A model generated the notes under the pieces. It saw nothing but the letters and a program-made list of their open reading frames with translations. It had not been told where the DNA came from and ran no database searches. A stretch of DNA of 64,000 nucleotides from Anniella stebbinsi (Eukaryota > Chordata > Lepidosauria > Squamata > Anniellidae), in NCBI GenBank assembly GCA_029215795.1, contig JARDYH010000018.1, forward strand, positions 1 to 64,000, given 5' to 3'. Below, in pieces: positions 1 to 11,630 of the stretch (position 1 is its first letter; each line of letters opens with the position of its first letter). Position numbers and translations under genes: made by a program.

Positions 1-508
1 AGGGAAGGGGAAGTCTAGGGGAAGAAGGGGAAATCTAGGGGAAGTCTAGGGAAGAAGGGGAAGTATAGAGGGAAGGGGAAGTGTAGGGGAAGTCTTGGGG
101 AAGAAGGGGAAGTCTAGGGGAAGACGTGGAAGTCTAGGGGAAGAAGGGGAAGTATAGAGGGAAGGGGAAGTCAAGGGGTAGACTAGGGGAAGAAGGGGAA
201 GTATAGAGGGAAGGGGAAGTCTAGGGGAAGTCTAGGAGAAGAAGGGGAAGTCTAGGGGAAATCTTGAGGAAGAAGGGGAAGTATAGAGGGAAGGGGAAGT
301 CTAATGGAAGAAGGGGAAGTATAGAGGGAAGGGGAAGTCTAGGGGAAGTCTAGGGGAAGAAGGGGAAGTCTAGGGGAAGTCTAGGGGAAGAAGGGAAAGT
401 ATAGAGGGAAGGGGAAGTCTAGTGGAAGTCTAGGGGAAGAAGGGGAAGTATAGAGGAAAGGTTAAGTCTAGGGGAAGTCTAGGGGAAGAAGGGGCAGTAT
501 AGAGGGAA

Positions 509-557
509 GGGGAAGTCTAGGGGAAGTCTAGGGGAAGAAGGGGAAGTATAGAGGGAA
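509..557 (+). repeat. Canonical 49-bp unit, modules A-A-B-C
   Basis: A clean example of the commonest long combination: A at 509-519, A at 520-530, B at 531-539 and C at 540-557. Composition is 24 G, 17 A, 6 T and 2 C, giving 84 percent purine and a G-over-C skew near 0.85. It holds no CpG. The joint of A to the next module makes the tetranucleotide CTAG. Most of the window is this unit, the 38-bp A-B-C form, and runs of A-B pairs (20 bp) placed between C modules. Confidence 0.95.
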
Positions 558-715
558 GGGGAAGTCTAGGGGAAGTCTAGGGGAAGAAGGGGAAGTCTAG
601 GGGAAGAAGGGGAAGTATAGAGGGAAGGGGAAGTCTAGTGGAAGTCTAGGGGAAGAAGGGGAAGTCTAGGGGAAGAAGGGGAAGTCTAGGGGAAGAAGGG
701 GAAATATAGAGGGAA

Positions 716-753
716 GGGGAAGTCTAGGGGAAGAAGGGGAAGTATAGAGGGAA
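716..753 (+). repeat. Canonical 38-bp unit, modules A-B-C
   Basis: A clean example of the shorter combination: A at 716-726, B at 727-735 and C at 736-753. The order in which 38-bp units, 49-bp units and extra A-B pairs follow one another forms a barcode. That barcode repeats over kilobases, and with point variants it defines the higher-order repeats. Confidence 0.95.
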
Positions 754-3241
754 GGGGAAGTCTAGGGGAAGAAGGGGAAGTCTAGGAGAAGAAGGGGAAG
801 TCTAGGGGAAGAAGGGGAAGTATAGAGGGAAGGGGAAGTCTAGGGGAAGTCTAGGGGGAGAAGGGGAAATCTAAGGGAAGAAGGGGAAGTCTAGGGGAAG
901 AAGGGGAAGTCTAGGGGAAGAAGGGGAACTATAGAGGGAAGGGGAAGTCTAGGGGAAGTCTAGGGGAAAAGGGGAAGTATAGAGGGAAGGGGAAGTCTAG
1001 GGGAAGTCTAGGGGAAGAAGGGGAAGTATAGCGAGAAGGGGAAGTCTAGGGGAAGTCTAGGGGAAGAAGGGGAAGTATAGAGGAAAGGGGAAGTCTAGGG
1101 GAAGTCTAGGGGAAGAAGGGGCAGTATAGAGGGAAGGGGAAGACTAGGGGAAGTCTAGGGGAAGAAGGGGAAGTATAGAGGGAAGGGGAAGTCTAGGGGA
1201 AGTCTAGGGGAAGAAGGGGAAGTCTAGGGGAAGAAGGGGAAGTCTAGGGGAAGAAGGGGAAGTCTGGAGGGAAGGGGAAGTCTAGGGGAAGTCTAGGGGA
1301 AGAAGGGGAAGTCTAGAGGGAAGGGGAAGTCTAGGGGAAGTCTAGGGGAAGAAGGGGAAGTATAGAGGGAAGGGGAAGTCTAGGGGAAGTCTAAGGGAAG
1401 AAGGGGAAGTCTAGGGGAAGAAGGGGAAGTATAGAGGGAAGGGGAAGTCTAGGGGAAGAAGAGGAAGTCTAGGGGAAGAAGGGGAAGTCTAGGGGAAGAA
1501 GGGGAAGTATAGAGGGAAGGGGAAGTCTAGGGGAAGAAGGGGAAGTATAGAGGGAAGGGGAAGACTACAGGAAGTCTAGGGGAAGCAGGGGAAGTATAGA
1601 GGGAAGGGGAAGTCTAATGGAAGAAGGGGAAGTATAGAGGGAAGGGGAAGTCTAGGGGAAGAAGGGGATGTCTAGGGGAAGAAGGGGAAGTCTAGGGGAA
1701 GAAGGGGAAGTAGAGAGGGAAGGGGAAGTCTAGGGGAAGTCTAGGGGAAGAAGGGGAAGTATAGAGGGAAGGGGAAGTCTAGGGGAAGAAGGGGAAGTCT
1801 AGGGGAAGAAGGGGAAGTCTAGGGGAAGAAGGGGAAGTATAGAGGGAAGAGAAAGTCTAGGGGAAGAAGGGGAAGTATAGAGGGAAGGGGAAGTCAAGGG
1901 GAAGTCTAGGGGTAGAAGGGGAAGTCTAGGGGAAGAAGGGGAAGAAGGGAAGTTATAGAGGGAAGGGGAAGTCTACGGGAAGTCTAGGGGAAGAAGGGGA
2001 AGTCTAAGGGAAGAAGGGGAAGTCTAGGGGAAGAAGGGGAAGTATAGAGGGAAGGGGAAGTCTAGGGGAAGAAGAGGTAGTCTAGGGGAAGAAGGAGAAG
2101 TCTAGGGGAAGAAGGGGAAGTATAGAGGAAAGGGGAAGTCTAGGGGAAGAAGGGGACGTATAGAGGGAAGGGGAAGTCTAGGGGAAGTCTAGGGGAAGAA
2201 GGGGAAGTCTAGGGGAAGTCTAGGGGAAGCAGGGGAAGTATAGAGGGAAGGGGAAGTCTAATGGAAGAAGGGGAAGTATAGAGGGAAGGGGAAGTCTAGG
2301 GGAAGTCTATGGGAAGAAGGGGAAGTCTACGGGAAGTCTAGGGGAAGAAGGGGAAGTCTAGGGGAAGAAGGGGAAGTCTAGGGGAAGAAGAGGAAGTATA
2401 GAGGGAAGGGGAAGTCTAGGGGAAAAAGGGGAAGTCTAGTGGAAGAAGGGGAAGTCTAGGGGAAGTCTAGGGGAAGAAGGGGAAATCTAGGAGAAGAAGG
2501 GGAACTCTAGGGGAAGAAGGGGAAGTATAGAGGGAAGGGGAAGTCTAGGGGAAGAAGGGGAAATCTAGGGGAAGTCTAGGGAAGAAGGGGAAGTATAGAG
2601 GGAAGGGGAAGTGTAGGGGAAGTCTTGGGGAAGAAGGGGAAGTCTAGGGGAAGACGTGGAAGTCTAGGGGAAGAAGGGGAAGTATAGAGGGAAGGGGAAG
2701 TCTAGGGGAAGTCTAGGAGAAGAAGGGGAAGTCTAGGGGAAATCTAGAGGAAGAAGGGGAAGTATAGAGGGAAGGGGAAGTCTAATGGAAGAAGGGGAAG
2801 TATAGAGGGAAGGGGAAGTCTAGGGGAAGTCTAGGGGAAGAAGGGGAAGTCTAGGGGAAGTCTAGGGGAAGAAGGGAAAGTATAGAGGGAAGGGGAAGTC
2901 TAGTGGAAGTCTAGGGGAAGAAGGGGAAGTATAGAGGAAAGGTTAAGTCTAGGGGAAGTCTAGGGGAAGAAGGGGCAGTATAGAGGGAAGGGGAAGTCTA
3001 GGGGAAGTCTAGGGGAAGAAGGGGAAGTATAGAGGGAAGGGGAAGTCTAGGGGAAGTCTAGGGGAAGAAGGGGAAGTCTAGGGGAAGAAGGGGAAGTATA
3101 GAGGGAAGGGGAAGTCTAGGGGAAGTCTAGGGGAAGAAGGGGAAGTCTAGGGGAAGAAGGGGAAGTCTAGGGGAAGAAGGGGAAATATAGAGGGAAGGGG
3201 AAGTCTAGGGGAAGTCTAGGGGAAGAAGGGGAAGTCTAGGG

Positions 3242-3815
3242 GAAGTAGGGGAAGTCTAGGGGAAGTCTAGGGGAAGAAGGGGAAGTATAGAGGGAAGGGG
3301 AAGTCTAGGGGAAGAAGGGGAAGTCTAGGAGAAGAAGGGGAAGTCTAGGGGAAGAAGGGGAAGTATAGAGGGAAGGGGAAGTCTAGGGGAAGTCTAGGGG
3401 GAGAAGGGGAAATCTAAGGGAAGAAGGGGAAGTCTAGGGGAAGAAGGGGAAGTCTAGGGGAAGAAGGGGAACTATAGAGGGAAGGGGAAGTCTAGGGGAA
3501 GTCTAGGGGAAGAAGGGGAAGTCTAGGGGAAGTAGGGGAAGTCTAGGGGAAGTCTAGGGGAAGAAGGGGAAGTATAGAGGGAAGGGGAAGTCTAGGGGAA
3601 GAAGGGGAAGTCTAGGAGAAGAAGGGGAAGTCTAGGGGAAGAAGGGGAAGTATAGAGGGAAGGGGAAGTCTAGGGGAAGTCTAGGGGGAGAAGGGGAAAT
3701 CTAAGGGAAGAAGGGGAAGTCTAGGGGAAGAAGGGGAAGTCTAGGGGAAGAAGGGGAACTATAGAGGGAAGGGGAAGTCTAGGGGAAGTCTAGGGGAAAA
3801 GGGGAAGTATAGAGG
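3242..3815 (+). repeat. 287-bp tandem duplication within family I
   Basis: The rare variant GAAGTAGGGG (an A module lacking the TC of TCTA and joined early) begins at 3242 and again at 3529, 287 bp later. The next rare variant, GAGAAGG after a five-G run, begins at 3401 and 3688, also 287 bp apart. The corresponding place in the second large block, near 16,961, carries a single copy. The duplication is therefore specific to this block or was lost from the other. Confidence 0.85.
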
Positions 3816-3856
3816 GAAGGGGAAGTCTAGGGGAAGTCTAGGGGAAGAAGGGGAAG

Positions 3857-5449
3857 TATAGCGAGAAGGGGAAGTCTAGGGGAAGTCTAGGGGAAGAAGG
3901 GGAAGTATAGAGGAAAGGGGAAGTCTAGGGGAAGTCTAGGGGAAGAAGGGGCAGTATAGAGGGAAGGGGAAGACTAGGGGAAGTCTAGGGGAAGAAGGGG
4001 AAGTATAGAGGGAAGGGGAAGTCTAGGGGAAGTCTAGGGGAAGAAGGGGAAGTCTAGGGGAAGAAGGGGAAGTCTAGGGGAAGAAGGGGAAGTCTGGAGG
4101 GAAGGGGAAGTCTAGGGGAAGTCTAGGGGAAGAAGGGGAAGTCTAGAGGGAAGGGGAAGTCTAGGGGAAGTCTAGGGGAAGAAGGGGAAGTATAGAGGGA
4201 AGGGGAAGTCTAGGGGAAGTCTAAGGGAAGAAGGGGAAGTCTAGGGGAAGAAGGGGAAGTATAGAGGGAAGGGGAAGTCTAGGGGAAGAAGAGGAAGTCT
4301 AGGGGAAGAAGGGGAAGTCTAGGGGAAGAAGGGGAAGTATAGAGGGAAGAGGAAGTCTAGGGGAAGAAGGGGAAGTATAGAGGGAAGGGGAAGACTACAG
4401 GAAGTCTAGGGGAAGAAGGGGAAGTCTAGGGGAAGTCTAGGGGAAGCAGGGGAAGTATAGAGGGAAGGGGAAGTCTAATGGAAGAAGGGGAAGTATAGAG
4501 GGAAGGGGAAGTCTAGGGGAAGAAGGGGATGTCTAGGGGAAGAAGGGGAAGTCTAGGGGAAGAAGGGGAAGTAGAGAGGGAAGGGGAAGTCTAGGGGAAG
4601 TCTAGGGGAAGAAGGGGAAGTATAGAGGGAAGGGGAAGTCTAGGGGAAGAAGGGGAAGTCTAGGGGAAGTCTAGGGGAAGAAGGGGAAGTCTAGGGGAAG
4701 AAGGGGAAGTCTAGGGGAAGAAGGGGAAATATAGAGGGAAGGGGAAGTCTAGGGGAAGTCTAGGGGAAGAAGGGGAAGTCTAGGGGAAGTAGGGGAAGTC
4801 TAGGGGAAGTCTAGGGGAAGAAGGGGAAGTATAGAGGGAAGGGGAAGTCTAGGGGAAGAAGGGGAAGTCTAGGAGAAGAAGGGGAAGTCTAGGGGAAGAA
4901 GGGGAAGTATAGAGGGAAGGGGAAGTCTAGGGGAAGTCTAGGGGGAGAAGGGGAAATCTAAGGGAAGAAGGGGAAGTCTAGGGGAAGAAGGGGAAGTCTA
5001 GGGGAAGAAGGGGAACTATTGAGGGAAGGGGAAGTCTAGGGGAAGTCTAGGGGAAGAAGGGGAAATATAGAGGGAAGGGGAAGTCTAGGGGAAGTCTAGG
5101 GGAAGAAGGGGAAGTCTAGGGGAAGTAGGGGAAGTCTAGGGGAAGTCTAGGGGAAGAAGGGGAAGTATAGAGGGAAGGGGAAGTCTAGGGGAAGAAGGGG
5201 AAGTCTAGGAGAAGAAGGGGAAGTCTAGGGGAAGAAGGGGAAGTATAGAGGGAAGGGGAAGTCTAGGGGAAGTCTAGGGGGAGAAGGGGAAATCTAAGGG
5301 AAGAAGGGGAAGTCTAGGGGAAGAAGGGGAAGTCTAGGGGAAGAAGGGGAACTATAGAGGGAAGGGGAAGTCTAGGGGAAGTCTAGGGGAAAAGGGGAAG
5401 TATAGAGGGAAGGGGAAGTCTAGGGGAAGTCTAGGGGAAGAAGGGGAAG
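3857..5449 (+). repeat. Family I HOR copy, 1,593 bp
   Basis: Runs from one TATAGCGAG landmark to the next. It contains AAGACTACAG at 4391 (+534). It also holds two GAAGTAGGGG variants, at 4787 and 5122, 335 bp apart. That internal repeat accounts for the extra length over the 1,257-bp basic unit. The copy at 17,289-18,879 has the same organisation at 1,591 bp. Confidence 0.85.
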
Positions 5450-6706
5450 TATAGCGAGAAGGGGAAGTCTAGGGGAAGTCTAGGGGAAGAAGGGGAAGTA
5501 TAGAGGAAAGGGGAAGTCTAGGGGAAGTCTAGGGGAAGAAGGGGCAGTATAGAGGGAAGGGGAAGACTAGGGGAAGTCTAGGGGAAGAAGGGGAAGTATA
5601 GAGGGAAGGGGAAGTCTAGGGGAAGTCTAGGGGAAGAAGGGGAAGTCTAGGGGAAGAAGGGGAAGTCTAGGGGAAGAAGGGGAAGTCTGGAGGGAAGGGG
5701 AAGTCTAGGGGAAGTCTAGGGGAAGAAGGGGAAGTCTAGAGGGAAGGGGAAGTCTAGGGGAAGTCTAGGGGAAGAAGGGGAAGTATAGAGGGAAGGGGAA
5801 GTCTAGGGGAAGTCTAAGGGAAGAAGGGGAAGTCTAGGGGAAGAAGGGGAAGTATAGAGGGAAGGGGAAGTCTAGGGGAAGAAGAGGAAGTCTAGGGGAA
5901 GAAGGGGAAGTCTAGGGGAAGAAGGGGAAGTATAGAGGGAAGAGGAAGTCTAGGGGAAGAAGGGGAAGTATAGAGGGAAGGGGAAGACTACAGGAAGTCT
6001 AGGGGAAGAAGGGGAAGTCTAGGGGAAGTCTAGGGGAAGCAGGGGAAGTATAGAGGGAAGGGGAAGTCTAATGGAAGAAGGGGAAGTATAGAGGGAAGGG
6101 GAAGTCAAGGGGAAGAAGGGGATGTCTAGGGGAAGAAGGGGAAGTCTAGGGGAAGAAGGGGAAGTAGAGAGGGAAGGGGAAGTCTAGGGGAAGTCTAGGG
6201 GAAGAAGGGGAAGTATAGAGGGAAGGGGAAGTCTAGGGGAAGAAGGGGAAGTCTAGGGGAAGTCTAGGGGAAGAAGGGGAAGTCTAGGGGAAGAAGGGGA
6301 AGTCTAGGGGAAGAAGGGGAAATTTAGAGGGAAGGGGAAGTCTAGGGGAAGTCTAGGGGAAGAAGGGGAAGTCTAGGGGAAGTAGGGGAAGTCTAGGGGA
6401 AGTCTAGGGGAAGAAGGGGAAGTATAGAGGTAAGGGGAATTCTAGGGGAAGAAGGGGAAGTCTAGGAGAAGAAGGGGAAGTCTAGGGGAAGAAGGGGAAG
6501 TATAGAGGGAAGGGGAAGTCTAGGGGAAGTCTAGGGGGAGAAGGGGAAATCTAAGGGAAGAAGGGGAAGTCTAGGGGAAGAAGGGGAAGTCTAGGGGAAG
6601 AAGGGGAACTATAGAGGGAAGGGGAAGTCTAGGGGAAGTCTAGGGGAAAAGGGGAAGTATAGAGGGAAGGGGAAGTCTAGGGGAAGTCTAGGGGAAGAAG
6701 GGGAAG
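5450..6706 (+). repeat. Family I basic HOR unit, 1,257 bp
   Basis: Runs from TATAGCGAG at 5450 to the next at 6707 with a period of 1,257 bp, and AAGACTACAG lies at 5984 (+534). The same 1,257-bp spacing separates GAAGTAGGGG at 5122 and 6379, and at 16,961 and 18,218 in the other family I block. It is the most regular family I period and the best candidate for the basic unit. Confidence 0.85.
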
Positions 6707-7600
6707 TATAGCGAGAAGGGGAAGTCTAGGGGAAGTCTAGGGGAAGAAGGGGAAGTATAGAGGAAAGGGGAAGTCTAGGGGAAGTCTAGGGGAAGAAGGG
6801 GCAGTATAGAGGGAAGGGGAAGACTAGGGGAAGTCTAGGGGAAGAAGGGGAAGTATAGAGGGAAGGGGAAGTCTAGGGGAAGTCTAGGGGAAGAAGGGGA
6901 AGTCTAGGGGAAGAAGGGGAAGTCTAGGGGAAGAAGGGGAAGTCTGGAGGGAAGGGGAAGTCTAGGGGAAGTCTAGGGGAAGAAGGGGAAGTCTAGAGGG
7001 AAGGGGAAGTCTAGGGGAAGTCTAGGGGAAGAAGGGGAAGTATAGAGGGAAGGGGAAGTCTAGGGGAAGTCTAAGGGAAGAAGGGGAAGTCTAGGGGAAG
7101 AAGGGGAAGTATAGAGGGAAGGGGAAGTCTAGGGGAAGAAGAGGAAGTCTAGGGGAAGAAGGGGAAGTCTAGGGGAAGAAGGGGAAGTATAGAGGGAAGG
7201 GGAAGTCTAGGGGAAGAAGGGGAAGTATAGAGGGAAGGGGAAGACTACAGGAAGTCTAGGGGAAGAAGGGGAAGTCTAGGGGAAGTCTAGGGGAAGCAGG
7301 GGAAGTATAGAGGGAAGGGGAAGTCTAATGGAAGAAGGGGAAGTATAGAGGGAAGGGGAAGTCTAGGGGAAGAAGGGGATGTCTAGGGGAAGAAGGGGAA
7401 GTCTAGGGGAAGAAGGGGAAGTAGAGAGGGAAGGGGAAGTCTAGGGGAAGTCTAGGGGAAGAAAAGGGAAGTATAGAGGGAAGGGGAAGTCTAGGGGAAG
7501 AAGGGGAAGTCTAGGGGAAGAAGGGGAAGTCTAGGGGAAGAAGGGGAAGTATAGAGGGAAGAGAAAGTCTAGGGGAAGAAGGGGAAGTATAGAGGGAAGG

Positions 7601-10600
7601 GGAAGTCCAGGGGAAGTCTAGGGGTAGAAGGGGAAGTCTAGGGGAAGAAGGGGAAGAAGGGAAGTTATAGAGGGAAGGGGAAGTCTACGGGAAGTCTAGG
7701 GGAAGAAGGGGAAGTCTAAGGGAAGAAGGGGAAGTCTAGGGGAAGAAGGGGAAGTATAGAGGGAAGGGGAAGTCTAGGGGAAGAAGAGGTAGTCTAGGGG
7801 AAGAAGGAGAAGTCTAGGGGAAGAAGGGGAAGTATAGAGGAAAGGGGAAGTCTAGGGGAAGAAGGGGACGTATAGAGGGAAGGGGAAGTCTAGGGGAAGT
7901 CTAGGGGAAGAAGGGGAAGTCTAGGGGAAGTCTAGGGGAAGCAGGGGAAGTATAGAGGGAAGGGGAAGTCTAATGGAAGAAGGGGAAGTATAGAGGGAAG
8001 GGGAAGTCTAGGGGAAGTCTAGGGGAAGAAGGGGAAGTCTAGGGGAAGTCTAGGGGAAGAAGGGAAGGTATAGAGGGAAGGGGAAGTCTACGGGAAGTCT
8101 AGGGGAAGAAGGGAAGTCTAGGGGAAGAAGGGGAAGTCTAGGGGAAGAAGAGGAAGTATAGAGGGAAGGGGAAGTCTAGGGGAAAAAGGGGAAGTCTAGT
8201 GGAAGAAGGGGAAGTCTAGGGGAAGTCTAGGGGAAGAAGGGGAAGTATAGAGGGAAGGGGAAGTCTAGGGGAAGAAGGGGAAGTATAGAGGGAAGGGGAA
8301 GTCTAGGGGAAGTCTAGGGGAAGAAGGGGAAGTATAGAGGGAAGGGGAAGTCTAGGGGAAGAAGGGGAAGTATAGAGGGAAGGGGAAGTCTAGGGGAAGT
8401 CTAGGGGAAGAAGGGGAAGTATAGAGGGAAGGGGAAGTCTAGGGGAAGTCTAGGGGAAGAAGGGGAAGTATAGAGGGAAGGGAAGACTAGGGGAAGTCTA
8501 GGGGAAGAAGGGGAAGTATAGAGGGAAGGGGAAGTCTAGGGGAAGAAGGGGAAGTCTAGGGGAAGAAGGGGAAGTCTAGGGGAAGAAGGGGAAGTCTAGG
8601 GGAAGAAGGGGAAGTAGAATGGGAAGGGGAAGTCTAGGGGAAGTCAAGGGGAAGAAGGGGAAGTATAGAGGGAAGGGAAGTCTAGGGGAAGTCTAGGGGA
8701 AGATGGGGAAGTATAGAGGGAAGGGGAAGTCTAGGGGAAGATGGGGAAGTCTAGGGGAAGAAGGGGAAGTCTAGGGGAAGAAGGGGAAGTATAGAGGGAA
8801 GAGAAAGTCTAGGGGAAGAAGGTGAAGTATAGAGGCAAGGGGAAGTCTAGGGGAAGTCTAGGGGAACAAGGGGAAGTCTAGGGGAAGAAGGGGAATTCTA
8901 GGGGAAGAAGGGGAAGTCTAGGGGAAGAAGGGGAAGTATAGAGGGAAGGGGAAGTCCAGGGGAAGAAGAGGAAGTCTAGGGGAAGAAGGGGAAGTCTAGG
9001 GGAAGAAGGGGAAGTATAGAGGGAAGGGGAAGTCTAGGGGAAGAAGGGGAAGTATAGAAGGAAGGGGAAGTCTAGGGGAAGTCTAGGGGAAGAAGGGGAA
9101 GTCTAGGGGAAGTCTAGGGGAAGCAGGGGAAGTATAGAGGGAAGGGGAAGTCTAATGGAATAAGGGGAAGTATAGAGGGAAGGGGAAGTCTAGGGGAAGT
9201 CTAGGGGAAGAAGGGGAAGTCTAGGAGAAGTCTAGGGGAAGAAGGGGAAGTATAGCGGGAAGGCGAAGTCTAGGGGAAGTCTAGGGGAAGAAGGGGAAGT
9301 ATAGAGGGAAGGGGAAGTATAGGGGAAGAAGGGGAAGTCTAAGGGAAGAAGCGGAAATCTAGGGGAAGAAGGGGAAGTCTAGGGGAAGAAGGGGAAGTAT
9401 AGAGGGAAGAGAAAGTCTAGGGGAAGAAGGTGAAGTATAGAGGCAAGGGGAAGTCTAGGGGAAGTCTAGGGGAACAAGGGGAAGTCTAGGGGAAGAAGGG
9501 GAAGTCTAGGGGAAGAAGGGGAAGTCTAGGGGAAGAAGGGGAAGTATAGAGGGAAGGGGAAGTCCAGGGGAAGAAGAGGAAGTCTAGGGGAAGAAGGGGA
9601 AGTCTAGGGGAAGAAGGGGAAGTATAGAGGGAAGGGGAAGTCTAGGGGAAGAAGGGGAAGTATAGAAGGAAGGGGAAGTCTAGGGGAAGTCTAGGGGAAG
9701 AAGGGGAAGTCTAGGGGAAGTCTAGGGGAAGCAGGGGAAGTATAGAGGGAAGGGGAAGTCTAATGGAATAAGGGGAAGTATAGAGGGAAGGGGAAGTCTA
9801 GGGGAAGTCTAGGGGAAGAAGGGGAAGTCTAGGGGAAGTCTAGGGGAAGAAGGGAAAGTATAGAGGGAAGGGGAAGTCTACGGGAAGTCTAGGGGAAGAA
9901 GGGGAAGTCTAGGGGAAGAAGGGGAAGTCTAGGAGAAGTCTAGGGGAAGAAGGGGAAGTATAGCGGGAAGGGGAAGTCTAGGGGAAGTCTAGGGGAAGAA
10001 GGGGAAGTATAGAGGGAAGGGGAAGTATAGGGGAAGAAGGGGAAGTCTAAGGGAAGAAGGGGAAATCTAGGGGAAGAAGGGGAAGTATAGAGGGAAGGGG
10101 AAGTCTAGGGGAAGTCTAGGGGAAGAAGGGGAAGTATAGAGGGAAGGGGAAGTATAGGGGAAGAAGGGGAATTCTAAGGGAAGAAGGGGAAGTCTAGGGG
10201 AAGAAGGGGAAGTATAGAGGGAAGGGGAAGTCTAGGGGAAGAAGAGGAAGTCTAGGGGAAGAAGGGGAAGTCTAGGGGAAGAAGGGGAAGTATAGAGGGA
10301 AGGGGAAGTCTAGGGAAAGAAGGGGAAGTATAGAGGGAAGGGGAAGTCTAGGGGAAGTCTAGGGGAAGAAGGGGAAGTCTAGGGGAAGTCTAGGGGAAGA
10401 AGGGGAAGTATAGAGGGAAGGGGACGTAGAGGGGAAGAAGGGGAAGTCTAAGGGAAGAAGGGGAAGTCTAGGGGAAGAAGGGGAAGTATAGAGGGAAGGG
10501 GAAGTCTAGGGGAAGAAGAGGAAGTCTAGGGGAAGAAGGGGAAGTTTAGGGGAAGAAGGGGAAGTATAGAGGGAAGGGGAAGTCTAGGGGAAGAAGGGGA

Positions 10601-11630
10601 AGTATAGAGGGAAGGGGAAGTCTAGGGGAAGTCTAGGGGAAGAAGGGGAAGTCTAGGGGAAGTCTAGGGGAAGCAGGGGAAGTATAGAGGGAAGGGGAAG
10701 TCTAATGGAAGAAGGGGAAGTATAGAGGGAAGGGGAAGTCTAGGGGAAGAAGGGGAAGTCTAGGGGAAGAAGGGGAAGTCTAGGGGAAGAAGGGGAAGTA
10801 GAGAGGGAAGGGGAAGTCTAGGGGAAGTCTAGGGGAAGAAGGGGAAGTATAGAGGGAAGGGAAGTCTAGAGGAAGTTAAGGGGAAGAAGGAGAAGTCTAG
10901 GGGAAGTCTAGGGGAAGCAGGGGAAGTATAGAGGGAAGGGGAAGTCTAATGGAAGAAGGGGAAGTATAGAGGGAAGGGGAAGTCTAGGGGAAGTCTAGGG
11001 GAAGAAGGGGAAGTCTAGGGGAAGTCTAGGGGAAGAAGGGAAAGTATAGAGGGAAGGGGAAGTCTACGGGAAGTCTAGGGGAAGAAGGGGAAGTCTAGGG
11101 GAAGAAGGGGAAGTCTAGGAGAAGTCTAGGGGAAGAAGGGGAAGTATAGATGGAAGGGGAAGTCTAGGGGAAGAAGGGGAAGTCTAGGGGAAGAAGGAAA
11201 AGTATAGCGGGAAGGGGAAGTCTAGGGGAAGTCTAGGGGAAGAAGGGGAAGTATAGAGGGAAGGGGAAGTCTAAGGGAAGAAGGGGAAGTCTAAGGGAAG
11301 AAGGGGAAGTCTAGGGGAAGAAGGGGAAGTATAGAGGGAAGGGGAAGTCTAGGGGAAGAAGAGGAAGTCTAGGGGAAGAAGGGGAAGTCTAGGGGAAGAA
11401 GGGGAAGTCTAGGAGAAGTCTAGGGGAAGAAGGGGAAGTATAGCGGGAAGGGGAAGTCTAGGGGAAGTCTAGGGGAAGAAGGGGAAGTATAGAGGGAAGG
11501 GGAAGTATAGGGGAAGAAGGGGAAGTCTAAGGGAAGAAGGGGAAATCTAGGGGAAGAAGGGGAAGTATAGAGGGAAGGGGAAGTCTAGGGGAAGTCTAGG
11601 GGAAGAAGGGGAAGTATAGAGGGAAGGGGA
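7601..11630 (+). repeat. 4.03 kb segment, first copy (recurs at +11,400)
   Basis: From about 7,601 the sequence matches 19,001 onward at an offset of 11,400. Long stretches are identical line for line, from 7,621-8,100 against 19,021-19,500. A single missing G near 8,111 shifts the offset to 11,401. Landmarks then keep that offset exactly: GAATTC at 8893 and 20,294, then at 10,169 and 21,570; GACGTAG at 10,423 and 21,824; GAAGTTAAG at 10,872 and 22,273. The copies part near 11,630 and 23,030. I did not compare every base. Confidence 0.88.

Larger units (their letters stand above)
1..7600 (+). repeat. Higher-order repeat family I, first block
   Basis: This block is recognised by recurring variants. 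TATAGCGAG begins at 1027, 3857, 5450 and 6707, and GACTACAG is carried in AAGACTACAG starting at 1561, 4391, 5984 and 7241. The two landmarks are 534 bp apart in every copy. Other family I variants are GGGGCAGTATAG, GTCTGGAGGG, CTAGGGGGAGAAGG and GAAGTAGGGG. Successive copies are 2,830, 1,593 and 1,257 bp apart. The window opens inside the block: position 1 matches 13,689, which lies 29 bp after a GAACTCTA landmark at 13,660, so the array continues to the left. The right edge, near 7,600, is approximate because family II continues in the same modules. Confidence 0.85.

Noticed and set aside
509..557. TATA-like GTATAGAGGG in each C module as a promoter
   Set aside because: It occurs in every C module as part of the repeat, with no nearby gene and no change in surrounding sequence.
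509..557. 3 x 49 bp = 147 bp, the nucleosome core length
   Set aside because: Units alternate between 38, 49 and longer forms, so there is no steady 147-bp phase. The match is probably a coincidence.
10540..10550. TTTAGGGG and CTAGGGG strings as telomere repeats
   Set aside because: TTTAGGGG comes from a single substitution in an A module, and CTAGGGG is simply the A-module joint. No run of a 5-8 bp telomere unit is present.
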